A DNA stretch of 64,000 nt. Source: Chitinophagaceae bacterium DXS (GTDB taxonomy: Bacteria > Bacteroidota > Bacteroidia > Chitinophagales > Chitinophagaceae). Positions 54,567 to 62,804 of the stretch are shown piece after piece; the first letter of the stretch is position 1; every line of letters begins with the position of its first letter. The stretch spans positions 1,262,621 through 1,326,620 of the forward strand of contig CP128386.1 in NCBI GenBank assembly GCA_030345135.1. The letters run 5' to 3'. Under the pieces are notes generated by a model. It was given only the letters and a program-made list of their open reading frames with translations. It searched no databases and was not told the DNA's origin. A program made the translations under genes and the position numbers.

Positions 54567-54732
54567 GTTAAAAAATGAAACCTATTCAAAATTAAGTACT
54601 TCGTACCTCGTACTTCGTACCTCGTACTTCGTACTTGAAAAAATATTATTAACAGTCGAAACTCAAACGATAACACACACAAGCTTTAAGCTTTAAGCTT
54701 TGGGCTTTGAGCTTTAAGCTAAAAAAAATTCT
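54567..54732. repeat. Short repeats before the PAAR gene
   Basis: At 54,600-54,637 a 10-bp unit 'cttcgtacct(c/t)gta' is repeated about four times. At 54,681-54,720 a run of 'aagctttaagctttggg' is the reverse complement of the start of the 90-bp units, so the RNA could pair across the whole 54.30-54.72 kb region. Confidence 0.7.
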
Positions 54733-55035
54733 ATGGGAATGATGGCCGCCAGACTAACGGACATGCATACATGTCCTATGCAAACACCGGGACTTCCTCC
54801 AATACCGCATGTTGGTGGCCCGATTGTAGGTCCCGGAGCTCCAACTGTATTGATTGGCAATTTGCCGGCGGCAGTGTTGGGCGACAGCCTTGTTTGTGTT
54901 GGTCCCCCCGATTCAATAGTTAAGGGTTCTGCTACTGTTCTTATTTGTGGTAAACCCGCGGCGCGCATGGGCGATACAACAGCTCATGGTGGCACAATAG
55001 TTTTAGGATGTCCTAACGTTTTAATTGGTGGATGA
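54733..55035 (+). CDS. PAAR-repeat spike tip protein
   Basis: A 100-residue PAAR protein that sharpens the spike. MAARLTDMHTCPMQTPGLPP near 4-23, GGPIVGPGAPTVLIGNLPAA near 28-47 and CGKPAARMGDTTAHGGTIVL near 72-91 are the PAAR pattern, with Cys and His residues for a bound metal. There is no toxic extension. Its stop overlaps the start of the next gene. Confidence 0.93.
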   Translation: MGMMAARLTDMHTCPMQTPGLPPIPHVGGPIVGPGAPTVLIGNLPAAVLGDSLVCVGPPDSIVKGSATVLICGKPAARMGDTTAHGGTIVLGCPNVLIGG

Positions 55036-55463
55036 TGGAACAAAATAGCATGCAATCGTTTCTCGGAAAGGGGTGGGGATTTCCTCCTGCTTTTGATAAA
55101 ATGAATAACAGCGTTCAAATGATAGAAGATATGCTTGATGTGGAAGAAAGCATACGCATCATCCTGGACACGATCCCCGGTGAAAGGGTTATGCAGCCAG
55201 AGTTTGGTTGCTATATCAAAAAACTTGTATTTGAAAAAGCTGATTCGAATTTTTTAAATGAGGCCCAGGATATGATCCGTCATGCATTGTTGAATTTTGA
55301 ACCGCGAGTTGTTTTTAATGATGTAAAGGTCATTGATGAAAATTTTGACGAGGGGGTTATTATTCTTTCGATCAACTATACGCTCAGTATTACAAATACA
55401 CGACATAACATTGTCTATCCTTTCTATCTCGACGAAGGTACAAACATAGGGGAGATGAAATAG
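55032..55463 (+). CDS. Baseplate wedge protein, GPW/gp25 family (Afp9-type)
   Basis: A 143-residue gp25-family protein. DMLDVEESIRIILDTIPGER near 35-54 followed by VMQPEFGCYI is the family core. EAQDMIRHALLNFEPRVVFN near 77-96 and the closing NTRHNIVYPFYLDEGT are typical. It triggers sheath assembly and contraction at the baseplate. It overlaps the PAAR gene by four bases and is followed by the first large baseplate protein after one base. Confidence 0.93.
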   Translation: MMEQNSMQSFLGKGWGFPPAFDKMNNSVQMIEDMLDVEESIRIILDTIPGERVMQPEFGCYIKKLVFEKADSNFLNEAQDMIRHALLNFEPRVVFNDVKVIDENFDEGVIILSINYTLSITNTRHNIVYPFYLDEGTNIGEMK

Positions 55464-55464
55464 T

Positions 55465-58400
55465 ATGATGATGGGGAACTACAATATGGCAGATGGCATA
55501 AGCCAGGCAGAAAGGTTTCCTGTGCAGTTGTCGGATAGCTTCTTTTTAATAGACGGAAAAACAACCGGCGAACTGTTGAAGTTTGCCACCGCACTTGCAA
55601 CGCAGATCAATTACTACAATTTTAATCACAAGCCTGATGGAACCTGGGAGAGTTTTTTTGATAGCGATATAGATGTACTGGCCGCACTTGTGCTTCAATT
55701 TGATTTGGCTGAATGGATGAACAGGTATGATTCGTTGAAGGAGCAAATTATGCAGGTGAGTGAGAATAACGAAGCGACAATGTTATTGAACAACCTGTTT
55801 AAATTGTTGTACGATTGCTCATCGTTAATGTCACTGCTGAAAGATAAACTTGCTCTTGCTGAAAATAGCCACACTGGCCTGACTGAGTCAGCAGAATTTT
55901 CCATCTCATTCACAGGTGCACATAAGCGGTTATTGATGTATAACAGGCAAGCCGCAGACATCTTCTCTCACATCATCAAATTAAAAGGCAGCCAGGAGCA
56001 AACAGAAGATAATGATCAACTTATTTTTAAAGGAGACGACATTATAGAACAGGTACAATCTTCTGTTCTGTATTTCGATGAGCTTTTTGCGGAGATCAGG
56101 CAGGAATTCGGAAAACTGTATAAGGCTATTGAGTTTTATAGTAGCCAGGTGAGGTCAATAGGGGATCTGTATCAGCCGCATATGGCTTTGTTTGTTGCAT
56201 TTCTCGAATTGTATAAACATCTTCAGTCTAACATAAATCAACTGGTAAAAAAACACCTGGACTTTTATTTCAACTCTCTTCTTGGGATAAATTATTTAAA
56301 GCCGGAATTGCAATATGTCTTACTGGTGCTTGATGCCGCCGTTAATACGGATAACTTTTCGTTGCCCCGTAAGGAGCTGGTGTTTGGTGAGTTGCCCGGT
56401 AAGCAAACCGTCTGGTATGAAACGGAAGAGGAATTATCCGTATTAAAAACTTCTGTTGTTGCTATCAGGAACATTTTTGTGAACGAGCATATACATAAAC
56501 CCACCAACCGTACTTTAATGTCGCTATCGGAACACACCATTTACTGTGGTGATTATCCTGTTGTTACAAGTGCTGCTTTTGCTGCAAATCCTTTGGCGGC
56601 GCCTTCAATACCGGTCCTGGGCGAAGATCAGATCTTAAAGCCCGCTGAAGAACGGACCATGCAGGAAGCGCCGGTTGGTTTTATGATCGCATCATCATTG
56701 CTGTATGTGCGGGATGGTTCAAGACAGATTAGCATTAGATTTACGTTGACTTCAGAATCTCATAAATACCTTCAAAGCTATGTGGCTAGTTTTGCCGATG
56801 ACACGGAACAAGCCAGCCAGACAGCCTTGTATGAAATACTCAACAATACATTTATAATAGACGCTACAGGAGATACAGGATGGGTGATGTTCAAAAAGAT
56901 CAGCATTGTTGCGGCTAATGCAGATGAAGCATCGGGCAGTATTGATGTTACATTGGAGCTGAATGCAGAAGATCCGCCTTTAAATGTGTACAATCCGCTC
57001 GTGCATGGCGACAACTATTCAACAACAAAGCCTTTGCTTCGTTTTCTGCTCAGCAACCGTTCATTGCATAATGGGTATCATCTGTTTAGTAGCCTGGTTA
57101 TCCGGGATGTGTCAATTGCGGTGGAGGTGCATGATTCTTCAGCAATACAACTGAAGAACAATCTTGGCGACCTGAATATAAATGCACCTTTTCAACCATT
57201 TGGTCCTGTGCCGGTGCCCGGCAGCTACCTTGATATCAGGAACACCAACATTCTAAACAAGTACACGGTTGATTTTTCCGTAAACATTGAGTGGTTTGAT
57301 CTGCCAAAAACAGAAGGCGGTTTTGAAGCGTACTATGCAGCCTACGAAAACAACATCCGCAACAATTCTTTTAAAGTGGGAGCAAGTTCATTCCGCGAAG
57401 GATGGTTTCAACCCGCAGCAATTTCACAACAACAATTTGACCTTTTTTGTGTCGATGAAAGTAAAAGCAGGAGCTGGAATTATTTGAGTTCCACTACCGT
57501 AATAAAGGATGTTAATCTGAAAAAAGTTTGTTTTAATAATGAGCCTTTATTGAATAATGAAATAAAGAATAACAACATAAGATCCGAAGGCGTTTTGCGT
57601 TTGGAATTGCTTGAGCCTGAGGATCCTTTTGGACATAAAGCCTACCAGGTTGTATTTCCGGAAATTGTGCTGCACAACTCAAGAAGATTTGTCCGGAAAA
57701 AACCTCTTCCCAATTTGCCGTATGTACCTGTGATTAAAAGCATAACAGTCAGTTATAGTCAGCAACAAAGAGAGGTCTTGCGCCAGTCAGATGCTGTCAA
57801 TGATGACCTTGATATTGAATTGACGCACATTCATCCTTTTGGTTATGAGGATATTTATCCTTCTGCCAAATTGCATCAGTACACCTTTCTGCCGCAAATT
57901 GATTATCCCTGCAATTTGTTAGTAGGACTGAGGGATGTTATTGACGACTCAGTGATCACGTTGCTCTTTGATCTGGAAGAAACCAATTTTAAACATAGCA
58001 CGTGGCAGCCGGATATTATTGAGTGGAGCTACCTGGATGGTAATGAATGGGTACTTTTTAACCCTTCGGATATATTATCAGATTCAACTGAAAACTTCAT
58101 TAAAACAGGAATACTTAAAATACGGTTGCCGGATAATGTTATCTACGATCATACAATTTTGCCTGCAGGTTTGTTTTGGTTGAGGGCGTCCTGTAATTCG
58201 CTTTCGGTAGTCAATAACAAACTGCGCGGCATTTTTCCGAACGTAGTAAAAGCAGTCTTCTCAACAACGGAAAATAACCTTGCACAAAACGCATTGTATG
58301 CACCGAAGGGAACAATAAAAGATTTTAAACGGAAGATCCCGCAGGTGCAGAAGATATGGGATTTCTATGGATCTCATGGCGGAAGAGCCACTGAATCTAC

Positions 58401-59241
58401 GCCGCAATATTATATCAGGGTTAGTGAGCGTCTGCGTCACAAACAGCGGGCATTATCAGTGCTGGATATTGCTCAGCATGTACTACAGGCCTTCCCGGAT
58501 CTTCAAATGGTTAAATGCCTGGATGCGGATAAACTGCAAACTGAAACAGTATATCCTGTTGATATTAAAGTAGTAGTTGTGCCCCGCAAAAAGAAAACAG
58601 CGGAAAGGGGAGTAATGCCCCAGGTAAGTTTATCTGAACTGCTCGAAATAAAAAAGATGCTGCAGGAGTCTTTGGTTTCTTTTGCTACAGTTGATGTTGG
58701 TAATCCGGTGTATGAAACGCTGAAAATTAATTGCTCCGTGGTGTTCAATAAGGAGGTGCTTAATGCGAGTGATGGTTATTTGCTTCAGCTATTGAATGAG
58801 GATATAAAACAAATGATAGCACCCTGGTTGTACGATGAAACAAATGATGTAAAAATCGGGAGTCCCATTTATGTAGCCGATATCATTAACTCAATAAAAA
58901 AACTGTCATACATAAAATTTGTGACGGAGTTTTCAATCCTTCAATTTTATGAAATGTATGATGAAAAGGTACGCGAGTTCGTTGTTAAGCTGAAAGATAC
59001 TGCTTACGAACCGGTAGAACAGATATCTCCTTCAAGGCCTGATGCTGTATTTATTTCGGCAGACAATCATCTGATCAATGTAGAAAAGAATTTTGTATAC
59101 GAAGTAGCTGCAGTTGCTGGCATCAGCAATCTTGTATTGGGTAAGGAATTGTTGATAATGGAACCGCCGGAACAGAAGCAAGAAGTAAAAAGTGTTGTTG
59201 CGTCGCAAGATGAAACATTTGATTTCACTGTTAAAATATAA
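55465..59241 (+). CDS. Large baseplate protein (Afp11-like, baseplate J-related)
   Basis: A 1258-residue protein. The first 350 residues are mostly helical and of unclear origin (DIDVLAALVLQFDLAEWMNR near 69-88, then YDSLKEQIMQVSE). The central part, about 380-960, is beta-rich. The last 280 residues carry the baseplate-J-like region (GRATESTPQYYIRVSERLRH near 972-991, VYETLKINCSVVF near 1080-1092 and YVADIINSIKKLSYIKFVTE near 1136-1155). Homologues form the wedge that holds sheath contraction in check. The length is large for Afp11. Confidence 0.85.
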   Translation: MMMGNYNMADGISQAERFPVQLSDSFFLIDGKTTGELLKFATALATQINYYNFNHKPDGTWESFFDSDIDVLAALVLQFDLAEWMNRYDSLKEQIMQVSENNEATMLLNNLFKLLYDCSSLMSLLKDKLALAENSHTGLTESAEFSISFTGAHKRLLMYNRQAADIFSHIIKLKGSQEQTEDNDQLIFKGDDIIEQVQSSVLYFDELFAEIRQEFGKLYKAIEFYSSQVRSIGDLYQPHMALFVAFLELYKHLQSNINQLVKKHLDFYFNSLLGINYLKPELQYVLLVLDAAVNTDNFSLPRKELVFGELPGKQTVWYETEEELSVLKTSVVAIRNIFVNEHIHKPTNRTLMSLSEHTIYCGDYPVVTSAAFAANPLAAPSIPVLGEDQILKPAEERTMQEAPVGFMIASSLLYVRDGSRQISIRFTLTSESHKYLQSYVASFADDTEQASQTALYEILNNTFIIDATGDTGWVMFKKISIVAANADEASGSIDVTLELNAEDPPLNVYNPLVHGDNYSTTKPLLRFLLSNRSLHNGYHLFSSLVIRDVSIAVEVHDSSAIQLKNNLGDLNINAPFQPFGPVPVPGSYLDIRNTNILNKYTVDFSVNIEWFDLPKTEGGFEAYYAAYENNIRNNSFKVGASSFREGWFQPAAISQQQFDLFCVDESKSRSWNYLSSTTVIKDVNLKKVCFNNEPLLNNEIKNNNIRSEGVLRLELLEPEDPFGHKAYQVVFPEIVLHNSRRFVRKKPLPNLPYVPVIKSITVSYSQQQREVLRQSDAVNDDLDIELTHIHPFGYEDIYPSAKLHQYTFLPQIDYPCNLLVGLRDVIDDSVITLLFDLEETNFKHSTWQPDIIEWSYLDGNEWVLFNPSDILSDSTENFIKTGILKIRLPDNVIYDHTILPAGLFWLRASCNSLSVVNNKLRGIFPNVVKAVFSTTENNLAQNALYAPKGTIKDFKRKIPQVQKIWDFYGSHGGRATESTPQYYIRVSERLRHKQRALSVLDIAQHVLQAFPDLQMVKCLDADKLQTETVYPVDIKVVVVPRKKKTAERGVMPQVSLSELLEIKKMLQESLVSFATVDVGNPVYETLKINCSVVFNKEVLNASDGYLLQLLNEDIKQMIAPWLYDETNDVKIGSPIYVADIINSIKKLSYIKFVTEFSILQFYEMYDEKVREFVVKLKDTAYEPVEQISPSRPDAVFISADNHLINVEKNFVYEVAAVAGISNLVLGKELLIMEPPEQKQEVKSVVASQDETFDFTVKI

Positions 59242-59245
59242 TGCT

Positions 59246-60034
59246 ATGATTGGCAAAACCTCGGTAAAGAATTTGAACCGCGATGATTTGAAAAAATTCT
59301 TTCGCAATGGGCAAATGCCTTCAGAAAATCATTTCGGGTATTTGATTGATTCAATGATCAACAAGCAGGATGATGGTTTTCGGCATGATGATGATGAAGG
59401 CCTTGTTCTTTCATCTTCTTTGCGTAAAAGATTTGTGACCCTTTATAAATCTATGGACGATAGAAATCCGTTCTTTAGCATGGGAGCGGATGATAAAGAT
59501 GAGCAGGATAATCAGAGCCTGCGCTTTACTTCGCTTACAGGATCTGCAACAGAGGCCGCGGCGCAAAGTTTTTTTCTTCATGCCAATGGTAATATGGGGG
59601 TCGGCAAAAAAAGCGAAAAGGAATATAAGGTTGATGTGAATGGTTTTGTTGCTGCCCAGGGCAGAGTTGGTACTTATATACAAGACAGTGTTCCCGCCGA
59701 TGGTAAATGGCACTATATTACTCCTGATCTGGATAATTGTAGTGCGTTTGAACTGATTGCACGAACAGGGAGAAGGACGACAGGTCGCTTTGCCATTTTA
59801 CACGCAATTGCATTGAGTGCTTTTGGCCGCTCAAGAAGCCGCATAAGAAAAACATCTGCTCACTATGGTTCTTTCTGGAATAAAATAACTGTAAGATGGA
59901 AAAGCACGGGTACGCACCACTACCGGTTACAGTTAAAAACAAGACGTAACTATGGCGACGGTGTGCTTATTTTTTTTAAGATTGGAAAATTGTGGGATGA
60001 CGAGCTGTTTATGCCGGCGGAATATTTTTATTGA
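59246..60034 (+). CDS. Unrecognised CIS protein, possibly fibre or receptor-binding
   Basis: A 262-residue protein starting MIGKTSVKNLNRDDLKKFFR, chosen at 59,246 because the longer frame overlaps the baseplate gene. Residues 100-140 (SLTGSATEAAAQSFFLHANG, then NMGVGKKSEKEYKVDVNGFV) resemble the short beta units of tail-fibre and S74-type head regions. The C-terminal domain (FWNKITVRWKSTGTHHYRLQ, near 211-230) is beta-rich and positively charged. It could bind a cell surface, but this is inferred from position and pattern only. Confidence 0.65.
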   Translation: MIGKTSVKNLNRDDLKKFFRNGQMPSENHFGYLIDSMINKQDDGFRHDDDEGLVLSSSLRKRFVTLYKSMDDRNPFFSMGADDKDEQDNQSLRFTSLTGSATEAAAQSFFLHANGNMGVGKKSEKEYKVDVNGFVAAQGRVGTYIQDSVPADGKWHYITPDLDNCSAFELIARTGRRTTGRFAILHAIALSAFGRSRSRIRKTSAHYGSFWNKITVRWKSTGTHHYRLQLKTRRNYGDGVLIFFKIGKLWDDELFMPAEYFY

Positions 60035-60085
60035 CATCTGGTTTAGCGTCTGCGCTTATGTTGTTTGTAAAAAAAAGTAGTGATT

Positions 60086-62800
60086 ATGGTGATTGAAAAG
60101 AAATATGGTCCGGAGTCCCCGCTTGATTATACTTTTTTGCGAAAGAAGGCAATAGAGCTGGTACAGAAATACGCCGGAAAAAGCTGGACAGATTACAATT
60201 ACCACGATCCGGGCGTAACGATTTTGGAATGTCTGTGTTATGCGCTAACGGACCTGGCTTATCGTACTGATTTCAAAATTGAAGATATTCTTAGTTCCCC
60301 CAGTGGGATAGTAGACAGGGTAAAAAATTCTTTTTATACTCCGCAGGAAATATTGACAACTGCACCTGTTACGCTTAAAGATTACAGGCGGGTACTCATC
60401 GACAGAGTGGATGAATTGCAGAATATCTGGATTGAACCAGTGGCCAGCAGTTATACCCGTTCTAACGCGCGCGGACTTTATCGCGTTATTCTGCAATTCA
60501 ACAATGATGTGACCGTTCGTTTAAAAGATGATGCGCAGCTCGAAAAAGAGTTAGTTGAAAAGGTAAGACGGTTTCTTGTTGGTTGCAGAAACATTGGTGA
60601 AGATTTTCGCGAGTTTGTCGTATTAAAACCCCAGGAGCTGGAGATAGAAGCTTCCGTCATCATACAACGGAAGAGCATTGCCGAAGAAGTGCTTGCGAAG
60701 ATCTGTTATACAGCTGAATGTTATCTTAGCCCAATAGTAAAAACATACCTTCCTGATGAGCTTCTGGCGAAGGGAATGGCTATAGATGATATTTATGCAG
60801 GGCCATTATTGACTAAAGGCGTAATACTGGAGTCAGATCTTACCGAAAGAAAAGAAGTTATCGATCCTTTTGAAATTATTAAATCCATCTCAGAAATTGA
60901 AGGCGTTGTTCACATAAGCAGATTTGCCATAACATGGATGGGAACGCCTACTTCTCTCGAGCCATTCCATTTTCCGTTCCTTGATCTGGATACAAAAATA
61001 CCGGCTATCCGGTTGTATCATAACAACCTGCCGCTGGTTATCAACGAAGATGTTTTCAGGGATCATCTGCATAAATTGCGGGATGCCAGCCGCGGCTCCT
61101 ATATTTCGCAATTATATAAATCATCACAGCAATCAGTAATTAAAGGCGTTTATAAAAACCTGCATGAGTATGTTAGTATGCAGAATATGTTTCCCGCCAT
61201 TTATGGAATAGGTAAGGAAGGCGTTGAAGAAAGTCAACCCGCATCCCGTAAGGCCAAAATCAAACAACTTAAAGCCTATTTGTTGTTTTTTGAACAGATA
61301 ATGGCTAACTATTTGTCTCAGTTAGGCAAGGTGCCGGAGTTGTTTTCGCCCTTGTTTACGCTGGAGGATGATATGTATACTTATTTTACACAACCCTTAT
61401 ATAAAGTGCCGCATGTGCGTCATTTGTTGAATGCATTTACTGAAAGGACAAAGCTGGAATGGATCAAATTTAAAAGTGATGGAAACAACAAATATGTAGA
61501 AGCGCTGAAAGATTATACAGAACAGTCTCATCAATTCAGGAAACGAAAAAAACGTGCAATTGAACATATCCTGAGCCGCTTTAATATTATGGTGGATGCA
61601 TACCCGGCTATACTGTATGAACGTTTATATGGCCGTTGGGGAAAGGATGATAAAATTGATCATGAACTTGTTTTTAAATCCAGGCTGCTTGCAAACGTAA
61701 GGGCCATTACCTGCTTTAGAAATACTGGTTTTGACTACCTGGATGTGCATGAAATGGAGGAGCAGATGAATGGCTATGAGAACAAACTCAGGCTACTGTT
61801 GTATATACCTTCTCAGCCGGAAGGAAGGATTGCGGATATGGTGCTTCAATATATTAATGTACCACCAGAAACGCCGCGGGAAGGAGAAGATAGTGAAGTG
61901 CAAACTAACCCCGTGTACACTTCTTTTTCGTTTAAAAAACAGAATGAATCGTTGTTTCTCTTTGGTGCAGACAGAAATAATTATCGCATAGAGCAATCTG
62001 TTGCCGATGGTGAATTCGAGATACACTTTAAGGATGATAAGACAGGCGCATGGGAAATGGTCGCAAAAGATAAGAGTAAGGCAAATGCGCGGAAGCGTAT
62101 CGTTGATTTTATAGGCTTGCTCAATAAAGTGAGCATTAATTCCGAAGGATTTTATATTGTTGATCATTCTTTGCTGGCTCCCCATCTTGCACTGGATGTT
62201 TTTGGATTTGAATTGTACGATGAAAAGGGAAGACGGATGTTAAAAAACAAGCGCTGGCGCAGTTTCAAAGAACGGGAAGAAGATATTGACAGCATGTTTA
62301 ACCGAGTAGAACACAGCATCGGCAAAGATGCCCGGGAGCTGGTTGCTATGATAAGTGAGTACTGTGATATTTTGGTGCCGCTAGAGAAGCCTGATGCGGC
62401 GGAGTTATTTATAGACAGCCTGGTTTCTGTTATTGAACTGATCAAAAAAGATGCACCGGCGAGATTTCCGGCGTTCAGGTATGTTGTCAACCGGTTAGAT
62501 CTGACTGTTCTGCCTGAAAATTTCTTTGCATCAAAATTAACGGTTGTTCTGCCTTCATGGCCTTCACGTTTCCAGGAAAAATCTTTCCGGGATTTTACGC
62601 AACGGTTGTTCCGCTCCTGTACGCCTGCTCATGTGCGCCTTGAATTTTTGTGGCTGTCATTTTCCAAAATGAAAGCTTTTGAGGATGTCTATTACGAATG
62701 GTTGCCTACCATAAAAGAAATAAACAGGGATGTAGACAGAATTGCAATGAACGAAGATATGATCAGTTTTTTGTTAGATGATACTGCAACCAAAAAATGA
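60086..62800 (+). CDS. Second large baseplate protein (Afp12-like)
   Basis: A 904-residue protein from the ATG at 60,086 (MVIEKKYGPESPLDYTFLRK); a GTG two codons upstream is less likely. WTDYNYHDPGVTILECLCYA near 34-53, then LTDLAYRTDF, is the hallmark of this family. The rest is a mix of helical and beta regions, with PAIYGIGKEGVEESQPASRK near 372-391 and AKIKQLKAYLLFFEQIMANY near 392-411. It joins the Afp11-like protein in the baseplate wedge. It ends four bases before the tape-measure gene. Confidence 0.88.
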   Translation: MVIEKKYGPESPLDYTFLRKKAIELVQKYAGKSWTDYNYHDPGVTILECLCYALTDLAYRTDFKIEDILSSPSGIVDRVKNSFYTPQEILTTAPVTLKDYRRVLIDRVDELQNIWIEPVASSYTRSNARGLYRVILQFNNDVTVRLKDDAQLEKELVEKVRRFLVGCRNIGEDFREFVVLKPQELEIEASVIIQRKSIAEEVLAKICYTAECYLSPIVKTYLPDELLAKGMAIDDIYAGPLLTKGVILESDLTERKEVIDPFEIIKSISEIEGVVHISRFAITWMGTPTSLEPFHFPFLDLDTKIPAIRLYHNNLPLVINEDVFRDHLHKLRDASRGSYISQLYKSSQQSVIKGVYKNLHEYVSMQNMFPAIYGIGKEGVEESQPASRKAKIKQLKAYLLFFEQIMANYLSQLGKVPELFSPLFTLEDDMYTYFTQPLYKVPHVRHLLNAFTERTKLEWIKFKSDGNNKYVEALKDYTEQSHQFRKRKKRAIEHILSRFNIMVDAYPAILYERLYGRWGKDDKIDHELVFKSRLLANVRAITCFRNTGFDYLDVHEMEEQMNGYENKLRLLLYIPSQPEGRIADMVLQYINVPPETPREGEDSEVQTNPVYTSFSFKKQNESLFLFGADRNNYRIEQSVADGEFEIHFKDDKTGAWEMVAKDKSKANARKRIVDFIGLLNKVSINSEGFYIVDHSLLAPHLALDVFGFELYDEKGRRMLKNKRWRSFKEREEDIDSMFNRVEHSIGKDARELVAMISEYCDILVPLEKPDAAELFIDSLVSVIELIKKDAPARFPAFRYVVNRLDLTVLPENFFASKLTVVLPSWPSRFQEKSFRDFTQRLFRSCTPAHVRLEFLWLSFSKMKAFEDVYYEWLPTIKEINRDVDRIAMNEDMISFLLDDTATKK

Positions 62801-62804
62801 GTGA

